Notes: generated by a model not told the origin, from the letters alone. Counted from the first letter of the stretch, positions 11,431 through 23,519 are shown. The stretch: DNA of 64,000 nucleotides from Leclercia sp. 29361 (GCF_011290365.1 NZ_CP049786.1:4774001-4838000); one strand, 5' to 3'. Numbers and translations are program-made.

Positions 11431-11496
11431 GCCGGGTGGCGCTACGCTTACCCGGCCTACGGTCTTGTAGGCCCGGCAAGCAGAGCGCCGCCGGGC
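11431..11496. repeat. BIME: two inverted REPs between argB and argH
   Basis: REP arms GCCGGGTGGCGC...CCCGGCCTAC and GTAGGCCCGG...CGCCGCCGGGC face each other inside the operon. Such elements often stabilise the upstream transcript segment. Confidence 0.88.
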
Positions 11497-11504
11497 AGTA
11501 AATC

Positions 11505-12281
11505 TTAAGCCAGAATACGCGTACCAATCGGCGTGCCGTTAAACAGCGCTGGCAGTTGCTCGGCGTGGCGCCAGGAGGCGATATCTACCGGACGACCGAG
11601 CGTGCGGGCGGCATCCAGCGCCGCGTTCACCTTCACAATCATGCCGTCGGTAATAATGCCCTGCTCGATCAGCTGCTCAGCTTTCTCAGCGGTCATTTCC
11701 GCAATGCGCTGGCCTTTGCCGTCCAGAATGCCGCTCACGTCAGAGAGCAGGATCAGGTCTGCGCCCAGCGTCGCCGCCAGCGCGGTTGCCGCCTGGTCAG
11801 CGTTGACGTTCATCAGATCGCCCTCTTCGGTGACGCCGATAGAGCTGACCACTGGCAGGAAACCGCCTTCCAGTAGCGTATTAATCAGTTTTGGTGAACC
11901 CGGCTGCGCCAGCCCTACGTGGCCAAGCTCTTCGTCGAGCTGGGTCACTTTGACGCTGTCGCCATCGCCAAGATAGAGACCCACGGAGGCGATATGGTGT
12001 TTCTTCGCCCACGCCAGCAGGGTTTTGTTGGCAGTCCCCGCCAGGGCACCGGTAATAATGTCGATCTGGTCGGCAGGCGTAACGCGCAGGCCATTCTTCT
12101 TTTTCACCGGCAGGTTCAGGCCTTTCATTAATTCATCGACCACGCAGCCGCCGCCGTGAACAATCACCAGCGGGCGTTGATGGGATTCGCGATAGTTAAC
12201 CAGCGCGGTAAACAGACGCTCCAGCGCCTCTTCGCTGTCCAGCAGGACACCACCAAGCTTGATAATTAATGGGTTCATCAT
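11505..12281 (-). CDS. argB: Acetylglutamate kinase ArgB
   Basis: ArgB phosphorylates N-acetylglutamate, the second step of arginine synthesis. The 258-residue product has the amino acid kinase signatures KLGG near the N-terminus, HGGG near residue 40, and the ATP-side motif [16 protein letters not shown] start at the ATG giving [11 protein letters not shown], as in E. coli, with an AAGGTG ribosome site. A GTG one codon upstream (12282-12284) would add a residue and is less likely. It lies 6 nt after argC, in one operon with argC and argH. Confidence 0.97.
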   Translation of the reverse strand: MMNPLIIKLGGVLLDSEEALERLFTALVNYRESHQRPLVIVHGGGCVVDELMKGLNLPVKKKNGLRVTPADQIDIITGALAGTANKTLLAWAKKHHIASVGLYLGDGDSVKVTQLDEELGHVGLAQPGSPKLINTLLEGGFLPVVSSIGVTEEGDLMNVNADQAATALAATLGADLILLSDVSGILDGKGQRIAEMTAEKAEQLIEQGIITDGMIVKVNAALDAARTLGRPVDIASWRHAEQLPALFNGTPIGTRILA

Positions 12282-12287
12282 CACACC

Positions 12288-13292
12288 TTAAATAAGAGAC
12301 TGCGTTTCAGCATAGCCAAAACGAATATTTGCGCACTGGATTGCCTGAGCGGCAGCGCCTTTCAGCAGGTTATCCTCTGCGGCCACCACAATCAGGTGCT
12401 CACCCTGCACGGCAAAGCCGATATCGCAGAACGGCAGACCCACCACGTTTTTCAGCGCCGGGACGCCTTTGTCGTACAGACGCACCAGGGGTTTATCCGC
12501 ATAGGCCTGAATAAAGACCGCATTCACCTGGTCTTTGGTCACGCCCGGTTTCAGGCGGCAGGTGATGGTTTCGAGGATCCCGCGCGGGAAGCTGCCCAGA
12601 TGCGGCGTAAAGATGACGTCCGTCCCCAGGTGGGTAGTGATTTCCGGGTGATGACGGTGATTGAATACGCCATACGGCTGCAGGCTCACTTCGCAGAAGC
12701 TGTTGGAGATTGCCGCTTTGCGCCCGGCTCCGCTCACGCCGCTGGTGGCGTTGATCACCGGCCACTGATTCAGATCCAACAGGTTTGCGTCGATCAACGG
12801 CTTCAGGGAGAGCTGTGCCGCCGTCGGGTAGCAACCCGGTACGGCAATCAGGTTCGCTTCTTTCAGCGCATCGGCGCTCCACTCCGCCAGACCATACACT
12901 GCCTTTTCAAGCAGCTCCGGGTGCTGATGGGTAAAGCCATAGTATTTTTCATAGAACGCGGCGTCGTTCACCCGGAACGCACCGGAGAGATCGAACACCA
13001 CGCAACCGGCGGCCAGGAACTGCGGCGCCAGGTCGTGGCTGACTTCGTGGGCGGTAGCCAAAAACACCACGTCCACGCCGTCGGTAAACTCGCTGATATC
13101 CGACATTGGCTGCAATGGCAGATCGACAATCCCTTTAAGTTGCGGATGTAAATCGGAAATTAACTTTCCTGCATCATTGCTTTGCGCTGAGACAGTCAAA
13201 GCGGTTATGGTCATATGAGGATGGCGATTCACGTAGCTTACAAGCTCTGCGCCCGCATAACCGCTGGCGCCTACAATCAGCGTATTCAACAT
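12288..13292 (-). CDS. argC: N-acetyl-gamma-glutamyl-phosphate reductase ArgC
   Basis: ArgC reduces acetylglutamyl phosphate to the semialdehyde with NADPH, the third step of arginine synthesis. The 334-residue product equals the E. coli length. It has the N-terminal dinucleotide motif [11 protein letters not shown] and the active-site cysteine C154 in PGCYPTA. It is the first gene of the argCBH operon. Its promoter lies in the 88-bp region shared with the divergent argE, which holds ARG boxes. Confidence 0.98.
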   Translation of the reverse strand: MLNTLIVGASGYAGAELVSYVNRHPHMTITALTVSAQSNDAGKLISDLHPQLKGIVDLPLQPMSDISEFTDGVDVVFLATAHEVSHDLAPQFLAAGCVVFDLSGAFRVNDAAFYEKYYGFTHQHPELLEKAVYGLAEWSADALKEANLIAVPGCYPTAAQLSLKPLIDANLLDLNQWPVINATSGVSGAGRKAAISNSFCEVSLQPYGVFNHRHHPEITTHLGTDVIFTPHLGSFPRGILETITCRLKPGVTKDQVNAVFIQAYADKPLVRLYDKGVPALKNVVGLPFCDIGFAVQGEHLIVVAAEDNLLKGAAAQAIQCANIRFGYAETQSLI

Positions 13293-13313
13293 CGGGTTCC
13301 TTTATGCTCAACG

Positions 13314-13353
13314 TTAATGTATTTTTATTCACATTTATTGCATGAATATTGAT
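13314..13353. promoter_or_regulatory. ArgR operator (ARG boxes) between argC and argE
   Basis: Two adjacent palindrome-like boxes are visible. TAATGTATTTTTATTCACAT (13314-13333) fits the TGAAT(A/T)4ATTCA pattern. A second, weaker one, TTGCATGAATATTGATAC, follows at about 13338-13355. This is the place of the E. coli argECBH operator, where the arginine-ArgR hexamer represses both directions. Confidence 0.8.
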
Positions 13354-13380
13354 ACTATCACGACCTAAGGTGTGTCAACA

Positions 13381-14532
13381 ATGAAAATGAATTTACCGCC
13401 ATTTATCGAGATCTACCGCGCCCTGATTGCCACGCCGTCCATCAGCGCAACGGAAGAAGCGCTGGATCAGAGTAATGAGACTTTAATCAATCTGCTGGCG
13501 GGATGGTTCAGCGATCTCGGCTTTAAGGTGGAGGTTCAGCCGGTCCCGGGAACCCGAAATAAATTTAACCTGCTCGCCAGTACCGGCCAGGGTGCCGGCG
13601 GTCTGCTGCTGGCGGGACATACCGATACCGTCCCCTTTGACGATGGGCGCTGGACCCGCGATCCCTTCACCCTGACCGAGCACGACAACAAGCTCTACGG
13701 GCTGGGCACCGCCGACATGAAAGGCTTCTTCGCCTTTATCCTCGACGCGTTGCGTGACGTGGACGTGAAAACGCTGAAAAAGCCGCTCTATATTCTGGCG
13801 ACCGCCGACGAAGAGACCAGCATGGCGGGCGCGCGCTACTTCTCTGAAAACACCTCGATTCGCCCGGATTGCGCCATTATCGGCGAGCCGACTTCCCTGC
13901 AGCCAATCCGCGCGCACAAAGGTCATATCTCTACGGCGGTGCGCGTGCTGGGCCAGTCCGGCCACTCCAGCGATCCGGCGCGCGGCGTCAACGCCATCGA
14001 ACTGATGCACGACGCCATTGGCCGCATCATGCTGCTGCGCGACGAGCTAAAAGAGCGTTATCACTACGAAGCCTTCACCGTGCCGTATCCAACGCTGAAC
14101 CTCGGCAGCCTGCACGGCGGCGATGCCTCCAACCGCATCTGCGCCTGCTGCGAACTGCATATGGACATTCGCCCGCTGCCGGGCATGACGCTGAGCGATC
14201 TCGACGGCTTGCTGAACGAAGCCCTGGCCCCGGTGAGCGAACGCTGGCCGGGCCGTCTGACGGTCTCTGAACTGCATCCGCCGATCCCGGGCTACGAGTG
14301 CCCGCCGGACCATCAGCTGGTGGAAGTGGTGGAAAAACTGCTCGGCGAGAAAACCGACGTGGTGAACTACTGCACCGAAGCGCCGTTTATTCAGACTCTC
14401 TGTCCGACGCTGGTCCTCGGCCCGGGCTCCATCAACCAGGCCCACCAACCGGATGAGTACCTGGAAACGCGCTTTATCAAACCAACCCGTGAGTTAATTA
14501 CTCAGGTTGTGCATCACTTCTGCTGGCATTAA
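13381..14532 (+). CDS. argE: Acetylornithine deacetylase ArgE
   Basis: ArgE hydrolyses N-acetylornithine to ornithine and acetate, using a metal centre of the M20 peptidase family. The 383-residue product equals E. coli ArgE. Metal ligands are visible: H80 in [11 protein letters not shown]112 in GTADMKG, the EE pair in ATADEETS, E169 in IGEPTS and the C-terminal histidine in [11 protein letters not shown] start at the ATG giving [14 protein letters not shown] three codons upstream is in frame but overlaps the ribosome-site region. It is transcribed divergently from argCBH. Confidence 0.97.
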   Translation: MKMNLPPFIEIYRALIATPSISATEEALDQSNETLINLLAGWFSDLGFKVEVQPVPGTRNKFNLLASTGQGAGGLLLAGHTDTVPFDDGRWTRDPFTLTEHDNKLYGLGTADMKGFFAFILDALRDVDVKTLKKPLYILATADEETSMAGARYFSENTSIRPDCAIIGEPTSLQPIRAHKGHISTAVRVLGQSGHSSDPARGVNAIELMHDAIGRIMLLRDELKERYHYEAFTVPYPTLNLGSLHGGDASNRICACCELHMDIRPLPGMTLSDLDGLLNEALAPVSERWPGRLTVSELHPPIPGYECPPDHQLVEVVEKLLGEKTDVVNYCTEAPFIQTLCPTLVLGPGSINQAHQPDEYLETRFIKPTRELITQVVHHFCWH

Positions 14533-14540
14533 TGACTGCT

Positions 14541-14560
14541 CCCCTCTCTCACGAGAGGGG
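14541..14560. repeat. Hairpin after argE
   Basis: CCCCTCTC and GAGAGGGG form an 8-bp stem with a short loop, 8 nt after the argE stop. The base composition recalls the CCCTCTCCCC palindromes elsewhere in the window. The plus-strand side is followed by A rather than T, so it is not a clear terminator. Confidence 0.5.
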
Positions 14561-14674
14561 AAAAATCTCATGATCTTCGTCACACTCTCATAAGCATCTC
14601 TTATCTGACGCAAAGCCAATTAAATTTCGTAAATTGCCCGCATTTATTCGTTTGCTGAACCGTTTTCGCAGCAA

Positions 14675-14704
14675 TTGACGACGGGGGTTTTACGTGGCTT
14701 TATA
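14675..14704 (+). promoter_or_regulatory. Probable ppc promoter
   Basis: TTGACG (14675-14680) and TTTATA (14699-14704) with 18-bp spacing lie about 75 bp before the ppc start. Confidence 0.5.
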
Positions 14705-14779
14705 AAGGGAGATGACAAAATAATGTCCGTTAGATGTCTGGCCGGGCATAAACAAAAATGATGGGGTGACTGGGTTTTT

Positions 14780-17431
14780 ATGAACGAACAATATTCCGCG
14801 TTGCGTAGTAATGTCAGTATGCTCGGCAAGGTGCTGGGAGATACCATCAAGGATGCGTTGGGCGAGAACATTCTCGATCGCGTTGAAACAATCCGTAAAC
14901 TGTCTAAATCTTCCCGTGCCGGTAACGAAGCCAATCGTCAGGAGCTGCTCACTACGCTGCAGAACCTCTCCAACGACGAGCTGCTGCCCGTTGCCCGTGC
15001 CTTCAGCCAGTTCCTTAACCTGGCGAACACCGCCGAGCAGTACCACAGCATTTCGCCGAATGGCGAAGGGGCCAGCAACCCGGAAGTGATTGCCCGCACG
15101 CTCAGAAAACTCAAGGACCAGCCCGAACTCAACGAAGCGACAATCAAAAAGGCCGTCGAGTCTCTGTCCCTGGAGCTGGTGTTAACCGCCCACCCGACCG
15201 AGATCACCCGCCGCACCTTGATCCACAAGATGGGTGAAGTGAACAACTGCCTCAAGCAGCTGGATAACAAAGAGATTGCCGACTATGAACGTAACCAGCT
15301 GATGCGCCGTCTGCGCCAGCTGATTGCCCAGTCCTGGCACACCGATGAAATTCGTAAGCACCGCCCAAGCCCGGTTGATGAAGCCAAATGGGGCTTTGCG
15401 GTGGTGGAAAACAGCCTGTGGGAAGGGGTACCTAACTACCTGCGCGAGCTGAATGAACAGCTGGAAGAGAACCTCGGCTATCGCCTGCCGGTGGATTTTG
15501 TGCCGGTGCGTTTCACCTCCTGGATGGGCGGCGACCGCGACGGCAACCCGAACGTCACCGCAGAAATTACCCGTCACGTCCTGCTGCTGAGCCGCTGGAA
15601 AGCTACCGACCTGTTCCTGAAAGATATTCAGATTCTGATTTCAGAGCTCTCAATGGTCGAAGCCACGCCAGAACTGCTTGAGCTGGTGGGTGAAGCCGGT
15701 GCAACCGAACCTTACCGCTTCCTGCTCAAAAATCTGCGTGGCCAGCTGCTGGCCACGCAGGCCTGGCTCGAAGCGCGCCTCAAGGGCCAACGCCTGCCGA
15801 AACCTGCCGGTCTGCTGAGCCAGAACGAGCAGCTGTGGGAGCCGCTGTACGCCTGTTATCAATCACTACAGGCCTGCGGAATGGGCATCATCGCCAACGG
15901 CGAGCTGCTCGATACCCTGCGCCGCGTGAAGTGCTTCGGCGTGCCGCTGGTGCGTATCGACGTGCGTCAGGAGAGCACCCGCCACACCGAGGCGCTGGGC
16001 GAACTGACCCGCTATCTCGGCATTGGCGACTACGAAAGCTGGTCAGAAGCTGACAAACAGGCCTTCCTGATCCGCGAGCTGAATTCCAAACGCCCTCTGC
16101 TGCCACGGAGCTGGGCGCCAAGCGAAGAGACCCGCGAAGTGCTCGACACCTGCAAAGCGATCGTCGATGCGCCGAAAGGATCGGTGGCGGCCTATGTGAT
16201 CTCGATGGCCAAAACCCCGTCCGACGTGCTGGCGGTTCACCTGCTGTTGAAAGAAGCAGGCATTACCTTCGCCCTGCCGGTTGCGCCGCTGTTTGAAACC
16301 CTCGACGACCTGAATAACGCCAACGACGTGATGACCCAGCTGCTGAACATCGACTGGTATCGCGGCTTTATCCAGGGCAAGCAGATGGTGATGATTGGCT
16401 ATTCCGACTCTGCAAAAGATGCGGGCGTGATGGCCGCCTCCTGGGCGCAATATCAGGCTCAGGATGCGCTGATCAAAACCTGTGAAAAAGCCGGGATTGA
16501 ACTGACCCTGTTCCACGGTCGCGGCGGCTCGATTGGCCGTGGCGGTGCCCCTGCTCATGCGGCCCTGCTCTCCCAACCGCCGGGCAGCCTGAAAGGCGGC
16601 CTGCGTGTGACCGAACAGGGCGAGATGATCCGCTTCAAGTACGGTCTGCCGGAAGTAACCATCAGCAGCCTGTCGCTCTACACCAGCGCGATCCTCGAAG
16701 CAAACCTGCTGCCACCGCCGGAGCCAAAAGACGCCTGGCGCCATATCATGGACGAGCTGTCGGATATCTCCTGCGATATGTATCGCGGCTATGTGCGCGA
16801 AAACAAAGATTTCGTGCCTTACTTCCGCTCGGCCACGCCGGAGCAGGAGCTGGGCAAACTGCCGCTGGGTTCACGTCCGGCAAAACGTCGCCCAACCGGC
16901 GGCGTGGAGTCCCTGCGTGCTATCCCGTGGATCTTCGCCTGGACGCAGAACCGTCTGATGCTCCCGGCCTGGCTGGGTGCCGGTGCCGCACTGCAAAAAG
17001 TGGTGGAAGACGGCAAGCAGAACGAGCTGGAATCCATGTGTCGCGACTGGCCGTTCTTCTCCACCCGCCTCGGTATGCTGGAGATGGTGTTCTCGAAAGC
17101 CGACCTGTGGCTGGCGGAATACTACGATCAGCGTCTGGTGAAACCGGAGCTGTGGGCGCTGGGTAGCGAACTGCGTGCGCTGCTGGAAGATGACATCAAA
17201 GTGGTGCTGGATATCGCCAACGACTCCCATCTGATGGCCGATCTGCCGTGGATTGCCGAGTCCATCCAGCTGCGTAACATCTACACTGACCCACTGAACG
17301 TGCTGCAGGCAGAGCTGCTGTACCGCTCGCGTAAAGCGGAAGAAGAGGGTCTGGAGCCGGATCCACGCGTGGAACAAGCGCTGATGGTCACCATCGCGGG
17401 CGTTGCGGCGGGGATGCGTAACACCGGCTAA
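14780..17431 (+). CDS. ppc: Phosphoenolpyruvate carboxylase Ppc
   Basis: Ppc fixes bicarbonate onto phosphoenolpyruvate to give oxaloacetate and refills the TCA cycle. The 883-residue product equals E. coli in length. The catalytic H138 lies in [12 protein letters not shown]. The glycine-rich loop [16 protein letters not shown] and the C-terminal MRNTG are intact. Family knowledge adds allosteric activation by acetyl-CoA and inhibition by aspartate. In E. coli eptC follows; here a REP pair and an AraC-type regulator follow instead. Confidence 0.98.
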   Translation: MNEQYSALRSNVSMLGKVLGDTIKDALGENILDRVETIRKLSKSSRAGNEANRQELLTTLQNLSNDELLPVARAFSQFLNLANTAEQYHSISPNGEGASNPEVIARTLRKLKDQPELNEATIKKAVESLSLELVLTAHPTEITRRTLIHKMGEVNNCLKQLDNKEIADYERNQLMRRLRQLIAQSWHTDEIRKHRPSPVDEAKWGFAVVENSLWEGVPNYLRELNEQLEENLGYRLPVDFVPVRFTSWMGGDRDGNPNVTAEITRHVLLLSRWKATDLFLKDIQILISELSMVEATPELLELVGEAGATEPYRFLLKNLRGQLLATQAWLEARLKGQRLPKPAGLLSQNEQLWEPLYACYQSLQACGMGIIANGELLDTLRRVKCFGVPLVRIDVRQESTRHTEALGELTRYLGIGDYESWSEADKQAFLIRELNSKRPLLPRSWAPSEETREVLDTCKAIVDAPKGSVAAYVISMAKTPSDVLAVHLLLKEAGITFALPVAPLFETLDDLNNANDVMTQLLNIDWYRGFIQGKQMVMIGYSDSAKDAGVMAASWAQYQAQDALIKTCEKAGIELTLFHGRGGSIGRGGAPAHAALLSQPPGSLKGGLRVTEQGEMIRFKYGLPEVTISSLSLYTSAILEANLLPPPEPKDAWRHIMDELSDISCDMYRGYVRENKDFVPYFRSATPEQELGKLPLGSRPAKRRPTGGVESLRAIPWIFAWTQNRLMLPAWLGAGAALQKVVEDGKQNELESMCRDWPFFSTRLGMLEMVFSKADLWLAEYYDQRLVKPELWALGSELRALLEDDIKVVLDIANDSHLMADLPWIAESIQLRNIYTDPLNVLQAELLYRSRKAEEEGLEPDPRVEQALMVTIAGVAAGMRNTG

Positions 17432-17438
17432 GGCTTTA

Positions 17439-17508
17439 TGCCCGGCGGCGCTACGCTTGCACGGGCCTACGATAAGTAGGCCGGGTAAGCGTTAGCGCCA
17501 CCCGGCAC
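17439..17508. repeat. BIME: inverted REP pair after ppc
   Basis: GCCCGGCGGCGCTACGC...GGGCCTAC faces GTAGGCCGGGTAAGCG...GCCACCCGGC. Confidence 0.88.
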
Positions 17509-17525
17509 ATTTCGGTAGTCTCACT

Positions 17526-18293
17526 ATGCAACACGATATCACCTCCCTCCTCACTGACCTGATCAACGGCACATCGCCCCTGCATCAGGTGCATTTTGTT
17601 TCTCCGGCCGAACAGGTCACCCACGCCTCCCCTCGTCTGGTGATTATGCTTGAGGGCCAAACCCATGACGTGGTGTTCTCGTCATCCAGGCATCATCCTT
17701 TGCCACCCACAACCTGTCTTAGCATCACCTTCGGCAAACAGCAGCTGACGATCCAGCTCCAGCGTGACGCCACCGTTTTGCATCAGCAGCAGGTTGCCAG
17801 GCGCGGGCCGAGAACGGGTGCTTTTCTGCTGCAAACGCTCGCTGAGTTGCAGATGCAACCGGATGAGCAGGAGACGGCCAGGCTGGTGGTATTAAGTTTG
17901 CTCAGCCACTGTCGCGATCTGCTGGGCAGCGATATCCACACCGCCTCCCGCAGCCGGGCGCTGTTTGAAGCCATTCGGACGTATATCGAAGAACATCATG
18001 CATCAGCCCTTACCCGCGAGTCGGTGGCGCAGGCGTTTTACATTTCACCGAATTACCTTTCGCATCTGTTTCAAAAGATCGGCAGCGTGGGGTTCAATGA
18101 ATACCTGACCCGAACCCGTCTCGAGCATGCCCGACAGCTGCTCAGAGGCTACGATCTGAAAATTAAAGATATCGCCACGCGCTGCGGCTTTACGGACAGC
18201 AACTATTTCTGCCGCCTGTTTCGCAAGCACACCGAGCGCTCGCCGTCGGAATACCGCCGCCAGTATCACAGCCAGCTTACCGCCAAAAACTAG
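17526..18293 (+). CDS. yijO: AraC-family transcriptional regulator, probably YijO
   Basis: The 255-residue product has a C-terminal AraC-type DNA-binding domain of two helix-turn-helices (about 155-250). The motifs are LTRESVAQAFYISPNYLSHL, and further on IKDIATRCGF followed by DSNYFCRLFRKHTERSPSEYR. The N-terminal 140 residues look like a ligand or dimerisation domain that I cannot assign. By position, between ppc and fsaB, it corresponds to E. coli YijO, whose role is unknown. The neighbouring eptC, frw and pfl genes that flank yijO in E. coli are absent, so orthology is likely but not certain. It could regulate fsaB-gldA, which lie directly downstream in the same direction. Confidence 0.75.
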   Translation: MQHDITSLLTDLINGTSPLHQVHFVSPAEQVTHASPRLVIMLEGQTHDVVFSSSRHHPLPPTTCLSITFGKQQLTIQLQRDATVLHQQQVARRGPRTGAFLLQTLAELQMQPDEQETARLVVLSLLSHCRDLLGSDIHTASRSRALFEAIRTYIEEHHASALTRESVAQAFYISPNYLSHLFQKIGSVGFNEYLTRTRLEHARQLLRGYDLKIKDIATRCGFTDSNYFCRLFRKHTERSPSEYRRQYHSQLTAKN

Positions 18294-18421
18294 CATTGTG
18301 ATCCCCCTCTCACTTCGCTAAGGACCTTACATTTGTCCAGTATTTAGCAAAATTGACCTCTGGCTCACCCCGCCTGGCCCGCCGTATCCTTAATTCAGAC
18401 CTGAAGACTTAAGGAAAAATA

Positions 18422-19084
18422 ATGGAACTCTATCTGGATACCGCCAGTGTGGCGGACGTCGAACGCCTTGCCCGCATCTTTCCTATTGCCGGCGTGACCA
18501 CTAACCCGAGCATTATTGCCGCCAGCGGTGAATCCGTGTGGGATGTTCTCCCGCGCCTGCAGAAGATCGTTGGTCCGGAAGGCACTCTGTTTGCCCAGAC
18601 CATGAGCCGTGATGCCGACGGGATGGTTGCCGAGGCCAGACGACTGAGCGCTTCTTTCCCGGACATCGTGGTCAAGATCCCGGTCACCGCAGAAGGTCTG
18701 GTCGCCATCAAAGCCCTTAAAAAAGAGGGCATCACCACCCTCGGTACCGCGGTGTACAGCGCCGCTCAGGGCTTGCTGGCCGCCCTGGCGGGAGCGAAGT
18801 ACATCGCGCCGTACGTTAATCGCGTGGATGCCCAGGGCGGAGACGGGATCCGCACGGTGCAGGAGCTGCAAAGTCTGCTGGAACTGCACGCGCCAGAGAG
18901 CATGGTGCTGGCCGCCAGCTTCAAAACACCCCGTCAGGAGCTGGACTGCCTGCTCGCCGGCTGTGAAGCCATCACCCTGCCCATCGATGTCGCACAGCAA
19001 ATGCTCAATACCCCCGCGGTAGAGTCAGCTATCGACAAGTTCGAGCAGGACTGGAAAAACGCGTTTGGTAGCCTCAATCTCTAA
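18422..19084 (+). CDS. fsaB: Fructose-6-phosphate aldolase FsaB
   Basis: Fsa enzymes cleave fructose 6-phosphate reversibly to dihydroxyacetone and glyceraldehyde 3-phosphate. They are class I aldolases of the transaldolase family. The 220-residue product carries the Schiff-base lysine K85 in VVKIPVT and the GVTTNPSII motif near 24-32. Sequence is closer to E. coli FsaB (TalC) than to FsaA, for example [11 protein letters not shown] near the end. It begins after an AAGGA ribosome site and is followed 12 nt later by gldA. Together they could connect glycerol and dihydroxyacetone with fructose 6-phosphate. Confidence 0.95.
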   Translation: MELYLDTASVADVERLARIFPIAGVTTNPSIIAASGESVWDVLPRLQKIVGPEGTLFAQTMSRDADGMVAEARRLSASFPDIVVKIPVTAEGLVAIKALKKEGITTLGTAVYSAAQGLLAALAGAKYIAPYVNRVDAQGGDGIRTVQELQSLLELHAPESMVLAASFKTPRQELDCLLAGCEAITLPIDVAQQMLNTPAVESAIDKFEQDWKNAFGSLNL

Positions 19085-19096
19085 GGGAGACATGTT

Positions 19097-20200
19097 ATGG
19101 ACCGTATTATTCAATCACCCGGTAAATACATTCAGGGTGCCGATGTGCTCACCCGCCTCGGCGATTATCTCAAGCCGCTGGCAGCACGCTGGCTGGTGGT
19201 AGGCGATAAGTTTGTGCTGGGCTTTGCCGAAGAGACGCTGCGTCAGAGCTTTGAACAGGCCGAACTCTATGTCGAAATTGCGCCCTTCGGCGGCGAGTGT
19301 TCACAGAACGAGATCGATCGCCTGCGTGAGCTGGCCAAAGGTGCCGATTGTCAGGCGATCCTCGGCATCGGCGGCGGTAAGACGCTGGACACCGCCAAAG
19401 CGCTGGCGCACTTTATGGACGTCCCGGTCGCTATCGCGCCGACCATCGCCTCAACCGATGCGCCCTGCAGCGCGCTTTCCGTTATCTATACCGACAGCGG
19501 CGAATTCGATCGCTATCTGATGCTGCCGCACAACCCGAACATCGTCATTGTGGATACCCAGGTGGTGGCGCGGGCCCCTGCCCGCCTGTTGGCTGCCGGG
19601 ATTGGCGATGCGCTGGCGACCTGGTTTGAAGCCCGGGCCTGCTCCCGCAGCGGCGCGACTACCATGGCGGGCGGCAAGTGCACCCAGGCCGCGCTGGCGC
19701 TGGCTGAGCTGTGCTACAACACACTGGTGGAAGAGGGTGAAAAAGCGATGCTGGCAGCGGAGCAGCATGTGGTGACCCCGGCCCTTGAGCGGGTGATTGA
19801 AGCCAACACCTATCTCAGCGGAGTCGGTTTTGAAAGCGGCGGCCTGGCGGCGGCGCACGCCATTCACAACGGTCTGACCGCCATCCCGGATGCCCATCAT
19901 TATTATCACGGCGAGAAAGTGGCGTTTGGCACCCTGACCCAACTGGTGCTGGAGAATGCGCCGGTGGAAGAGATCGAAACCGTGGCGGCGCTGTGCCACA
20001 GCGTGGGGCTGCCGATTACCCTGGCGCAGCTGGCTATTACTGCCGATATCCCCGCCAAAATGCGCTTAGTGGCGGCCGCGTCATGTGCGAAAGATGAAAC
20101 CATCCACAATATGCCGGGCGGTGCGACACCGGAGCAGGTGTATGCGGCCCTGGTGGTTGCCGACCAGTACGGCCAGCGTTTTTTACAGGAATGGGAGTAA
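19097..20200 (+). CDS. gldA: Glycerol dehydrogenase GldA
   Basis: GldA is an NAD-dependent, metal-containing dehydrogenase that interconverts glycerol and dihydroxyacetone. The 367-residue product equals E. coli GldA. It has the nucleotide loop [13 protein letters not shown] near residues 90-103. Zinc-site residues are visible in [18 protein letters not shown] and [10 protein letters not shown]. It forms an operon with fsaB. The E. coli order yijF-yijE-katG upstream of gldA is shortened here, so katG is the direct convergent neighbour. A BIME and a strong bidirectional terminator separate them. Confidence 0.97.
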   Translation: MDRIIQSPGKYIQGADVLTRLGDYLKPLAARWLVVGDKFVLGFAEETLRQSFEQAELYVEIAPFGGECSQNEIDRLRELAKGADCQAILGIGGGKTLDTAKALAHFMDVPVAIAPTIASTDAPCSALSVIYTDSGEFDRYLMLPHNPNIVIVDTQVVARAPARLLAAGIGDALATWFEARACSRSGATTMAGGKCTQAALALAELCYNTLVEEGEKAMLAAEQHVVTPALERVIEANTYLSGVGFESGGLAAAHAIHNGLTAIPDAHHYYHGEKVAFGTLTQLVLENAPVEEIETVAALCHSVGLPITLAQLAITADIPAKMRLVAAASCAKDETIHNMPGGATPEQVYAALVVADQYGQRFLQEWE

Positions 20201-20206
20201 CCTTCA

Positions 20207-20275
20207 TGCCCGGCGGCGCTGCGCTTGCACGGGCCTACAATCCGTAGGCCGGGTAAGGCGAAGCCGCCACCCGGC
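20207..20275. repeat. BIME: inverted REP pair after gldA
   Basis: GCCCGGCGGCGCTGCGC...GGGCCTAC faces GTAGGCCGGGTAAGGC...GCCACCCGGC. Confidence 0.88.
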
Positions 20276-20276
20276 A

Positions 20277-20304
20277 AAAAAATCCCCGCCAGCGCGGGGA
20301 TTTT
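20277..20304. terminator. Bidirectional terminator between gldA and katG
   Basis: Stem ATCCCCGC/GCGGGGAT with a CAGC loop. It is flanked by A-run and T-run, so it can end both convergent transcripts. Confidence 0.88.
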
Positions 20305-20309
20305 CCTGT

Positions 20310-22481
20310 TTACAGCAGATCAAACCGGTCGAGGTTCATCACTTTCACCCATGCCGCGACAAAGTCCGTCACGAACTTCTCGTGGGCATCGCTGCTGGCG
20401 TAAACCTCGGCCAGGGCGCGCAGCACGGAGTTGGAACCAAACACCAGGTCGGCACGGCTCGCCAGATACTTCACGTCTCCGCTCACGCGGTCGCGGCCTT
20501 CAAACAGCTCGCTGGATTCATCGGTAGCCTTCCACTGCGTGCCCATATCCAGCAGGTTGACGAAGAAGTCCGTACTGAGTACGCCCACGCGATCGGTAAA
20601 GACCCCGCTCTTACCACCATCGAAGTTAGCGCCCAGCACGCGCAGCCCGCCCAGCAGCACCGTCATCTCTGGCGCGGTCAGGGTCAGTTGCTGCGCTTTA
20701 TCAATCAGCAGCGATTCGGTAGTCGAGACGTCGATCGCCGCCCGGTAGTTACGGAAACCATCAGCAACTGGCTGCAGCAGCGTAAACATGCCGATATCGG
20801 TCTGATCCTGGCGCGCGTCAACCCGGCCCGGCGTAAACGGCACGGTGATGTTCACACCAGCGGCTTTGGCCGCCTGCTCAACGCCCACCACACCCGCCAG
20901 CACGATGATATCCGCCAGTGACGCTTTATGCGCCGATTTATAGATGTCTTCCAGCACCGGCAGCACGCGCGCGGCCACGGCGTTGACATCCCAGCTGCGC
21001 TGCGGCGCCAGCGCCAGACGGGCGCCGTTGGCCCCGCCACGCTTATCGCCACCGCGGAAGGTGGACGCCGAGGCCCATGCCACCGACACCAGCTCGCTGA
21101 CCGACAGCCCGGAAGCCGCAATATCCGCTTTCAGGCTTTGAATATCTTCCGCGGTCGGGTGGAAGAACGGCTGTGGCAGCGGATCCTGCCAAATCAGCTC
21201 TTCTTTCGGTACTTCTGGCCCGATATAACGCGCAATTGGCCCCATATCGCGGTGGGTCAGTTTGAACCACGCCCGGGCGAAGGCTTCGTTAAAGGCCTGC
21301 GGATCGTTGAGGAAACGACGGGAAATCTTGTCGAACTCCGGATCGAAACGCAGCGTCAGGTCGGTAACCAGCATGGTCGGTTTGCGTTTCTTCGACGGGT
21401 CAAACGGGTCGGGCATGATTTCCGGCGCATTCGAGGCTTCGAACTGGATAGCACCTGCCGGACTGCGGGTTTGCACCCAGTCGTATTTGTACAGGTTCTC
21501 AAAGAAGTAGTTGCTCCACTGGGTCGGCGTCTGGGACCAGATCACTTCCAGACCGGAGGTAATGGCGTCGGCACCAAAACCGCTGCCGTGGGTGCTGGCC
21601 CAGCCCAGGCCCTGCGCTTCAAGCGGGCCGCCTTCCGGATCGATACCCACATGGGTCGCTTCCCCGGCACCGTGGGTTTTACCCAGCGTATGACCCCCGG
21701 CGATCAGCGCGACGGTCTCTTCATCGTTCATCCCCATGTTGCCGAAGGTGGCGCGGATCGCCGCCGCCGCAGACAGTGGTTCACCGCTGGCATTTGGCCC
21801 TTCCGGGTTGACGTAGATCAGCCCCATCTCGGTGGCACCAACGGCACTTTTCGCCAGGCTTTCCGGATGGCGGTGCTCAAGCCAGGCTTTCTCATCACCC
21901 CAGTTCACATCGAGATCCGGTTCCCAGACATCTTCACGCCCGGCACCAAAGCCAAAGGTACGGAAGCCAGAGTTCTCCAGCGCCACGTTACCGGCAAGAA
22001 TAAACAGGTCGGCCCAGGAGATTTTCTGGCCATATTTTTGTTTGATCGGCCACAGCAGACGACGCGCCTTATCGAGGCTGACGTTATCCGGCCAGGAGTT
22101 AAGGGGAGAGAAACGCTGTTGGCCCCGGCCCGCACCGCCACGCCCGTCTACGGAGCGATAGGTCCCGGCGCCGTGCCACGCCATACGGATGAACAGACCG
22201 GCGTAGCTACCCCAGTCTGCAGGCCACCACGGCTGGGAATCGGTCAGCAGGGCTTTCAGATCGCCTTTCAGAGCAGAGTAATCTAACTTGCTGAATTCTT
22301 TGCGGTAGTTAAAATCTTTGCCTAGCGGGTTGGAACGTTCGGAATGCTGGTTGAGAAGGTCGATACGAAGCTGTTTGGGCCACCAGTCCCGGCTGTTGGT
22401 GCCGGCACCTGCGCTCTTGTCATAACTGCCCTGATGGAAAGGACACTTACCTGAAGTTTGGTTCTCGTCGGACGTACTCAT
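20310..22481 (-). CDS. katG: Catalase-peroxidase KatG
   Basis: KatG is the bifunctional heme catalase-peroxidase (HPI) that removes hydrogen peroxide in the cytoplasm. The 723-residue product is three residues shorter than E. coli, all at the variable N-terminus. It has the distal site [11 protein letters not shown] near residue 100 and the proximal histidine region [14 protein letters not shown]. The Trp-Tyr-Met adduct residues are intact in [14 protein letters not shown] and NMGMNDEET. The C-terminal half is the usual degenerate second peroxidase domain. It should be activated by oxidised OxyR. Confidence 0.97.
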   Translation of the reverse strand: MSTSDENQTSGKCPFHQGSYDKSAGAGTNSRDWWPKQLRIDLLNQHSERSNPLGKDFNYRKEFSKLDYSALKGDLKALLTDSQPWWPADWGSYAGLFIRMAWHGAGTYRSVDGRGGAGRGQQRFSPLNSWPDNVSLDKARRLLWPIKQKYGQKISWADLFILAGNVALENSGFRTFGFGAGREDVWEPDLDVNWGDEKAWLEHRHPESLAKSAVGATEMGLIYVNPEGPNASGEPLSAAAAIRATFGNMGMNDEETVALIAGGHTLGKTHGAGEATHVGIDPEGGPLEAQGLGWASTHGSGFGADAITSGLEVIWSQTPTQWSNYFFENLYKYDWVQTRSPAGAIQFEASNAPEIMPDPFDPSKKRKPTMLVTDLTLRFDPEFDKISRRFLNDPQAFNEAFARAWFKLTHRDMGPIARYIGPEVPKEELIWQDPLPQPFFHPTAEDIQSLKADIAASGLSVSELVSVAWASASTFRGGDKRGGANGARLALAPQRSWDVNAVAARVLPVLEDIYKSAHKASLADIIVLAGVVGVEQAAKAAGVNITVPFTPGRVDARQDQTDIGMFTLLQPVADGFRNYRAAIDVSTTESLLIDKAQQLTLTAPEMTVLLGGLRVLGANFDGGKSGVFTDRVGVLSTDFFVNLLDMGTQWKATDESSELFEGRDRVSGDVKYLASRADLVFGSNSVLRALAEVYASSDAHEKFVTDFVAAWVKVMNLDRFDLL

Positions 22482-22594
22482 CGCTCTGCTCCCTCTATGG
22501 TTTTATCGTTAGGATATACACCACCGGCAACAAGAGATAATTGAAACCATCCACAGATTTGATAGTTAATACCGTCGATATCTGCCTGAAATAT
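22482..22594 (-). promoter_or_regulatory. katG promoter and OxyR region
   Basis: Minus-strand sequence upstream of katG resembles that of E. coli, including ACTATCAAATCTGTGGAT and CAATTAT. It ends in the ribosome site GAGGGAGC before the start. OxyR binding is expected but I could not define the exact operator. Confidence 0.5.
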
Positions 22595-22620
22595 AAAAGC
22601 CCTCATCATTGTGAGGGCTT
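22595..22620 (-). terminator. metF terminator
   Basis: On the minus strand AAGCCCTCA and TGAGGGCTT form a stem, followed by a short T tract. Confidence 0.75.
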
Positions 22621-22625
22621 CATCG

Positions 22626-23519
<894 letters not shown>

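Noticed and set aside
14541-14560. Hairpin after argE as an intrinsic terminator
   Set aside because: The stem is followed by A residues on the plus strand, so it lacks the T tract needed for argE termination.
9961-20300. Repeated GCCGGGTGGCGC motifs considered as a CRISPR array or phage attachment sites
   Set aside because: They are REP/BIME palindromes dispersed in intergenic regions, without regular spacers or an integrase nearby.
20928-22286. 452-codon open frame antisense to katG
   Set aside because: KatG is intact on the other strand and the antisense product has no recognisable motif.
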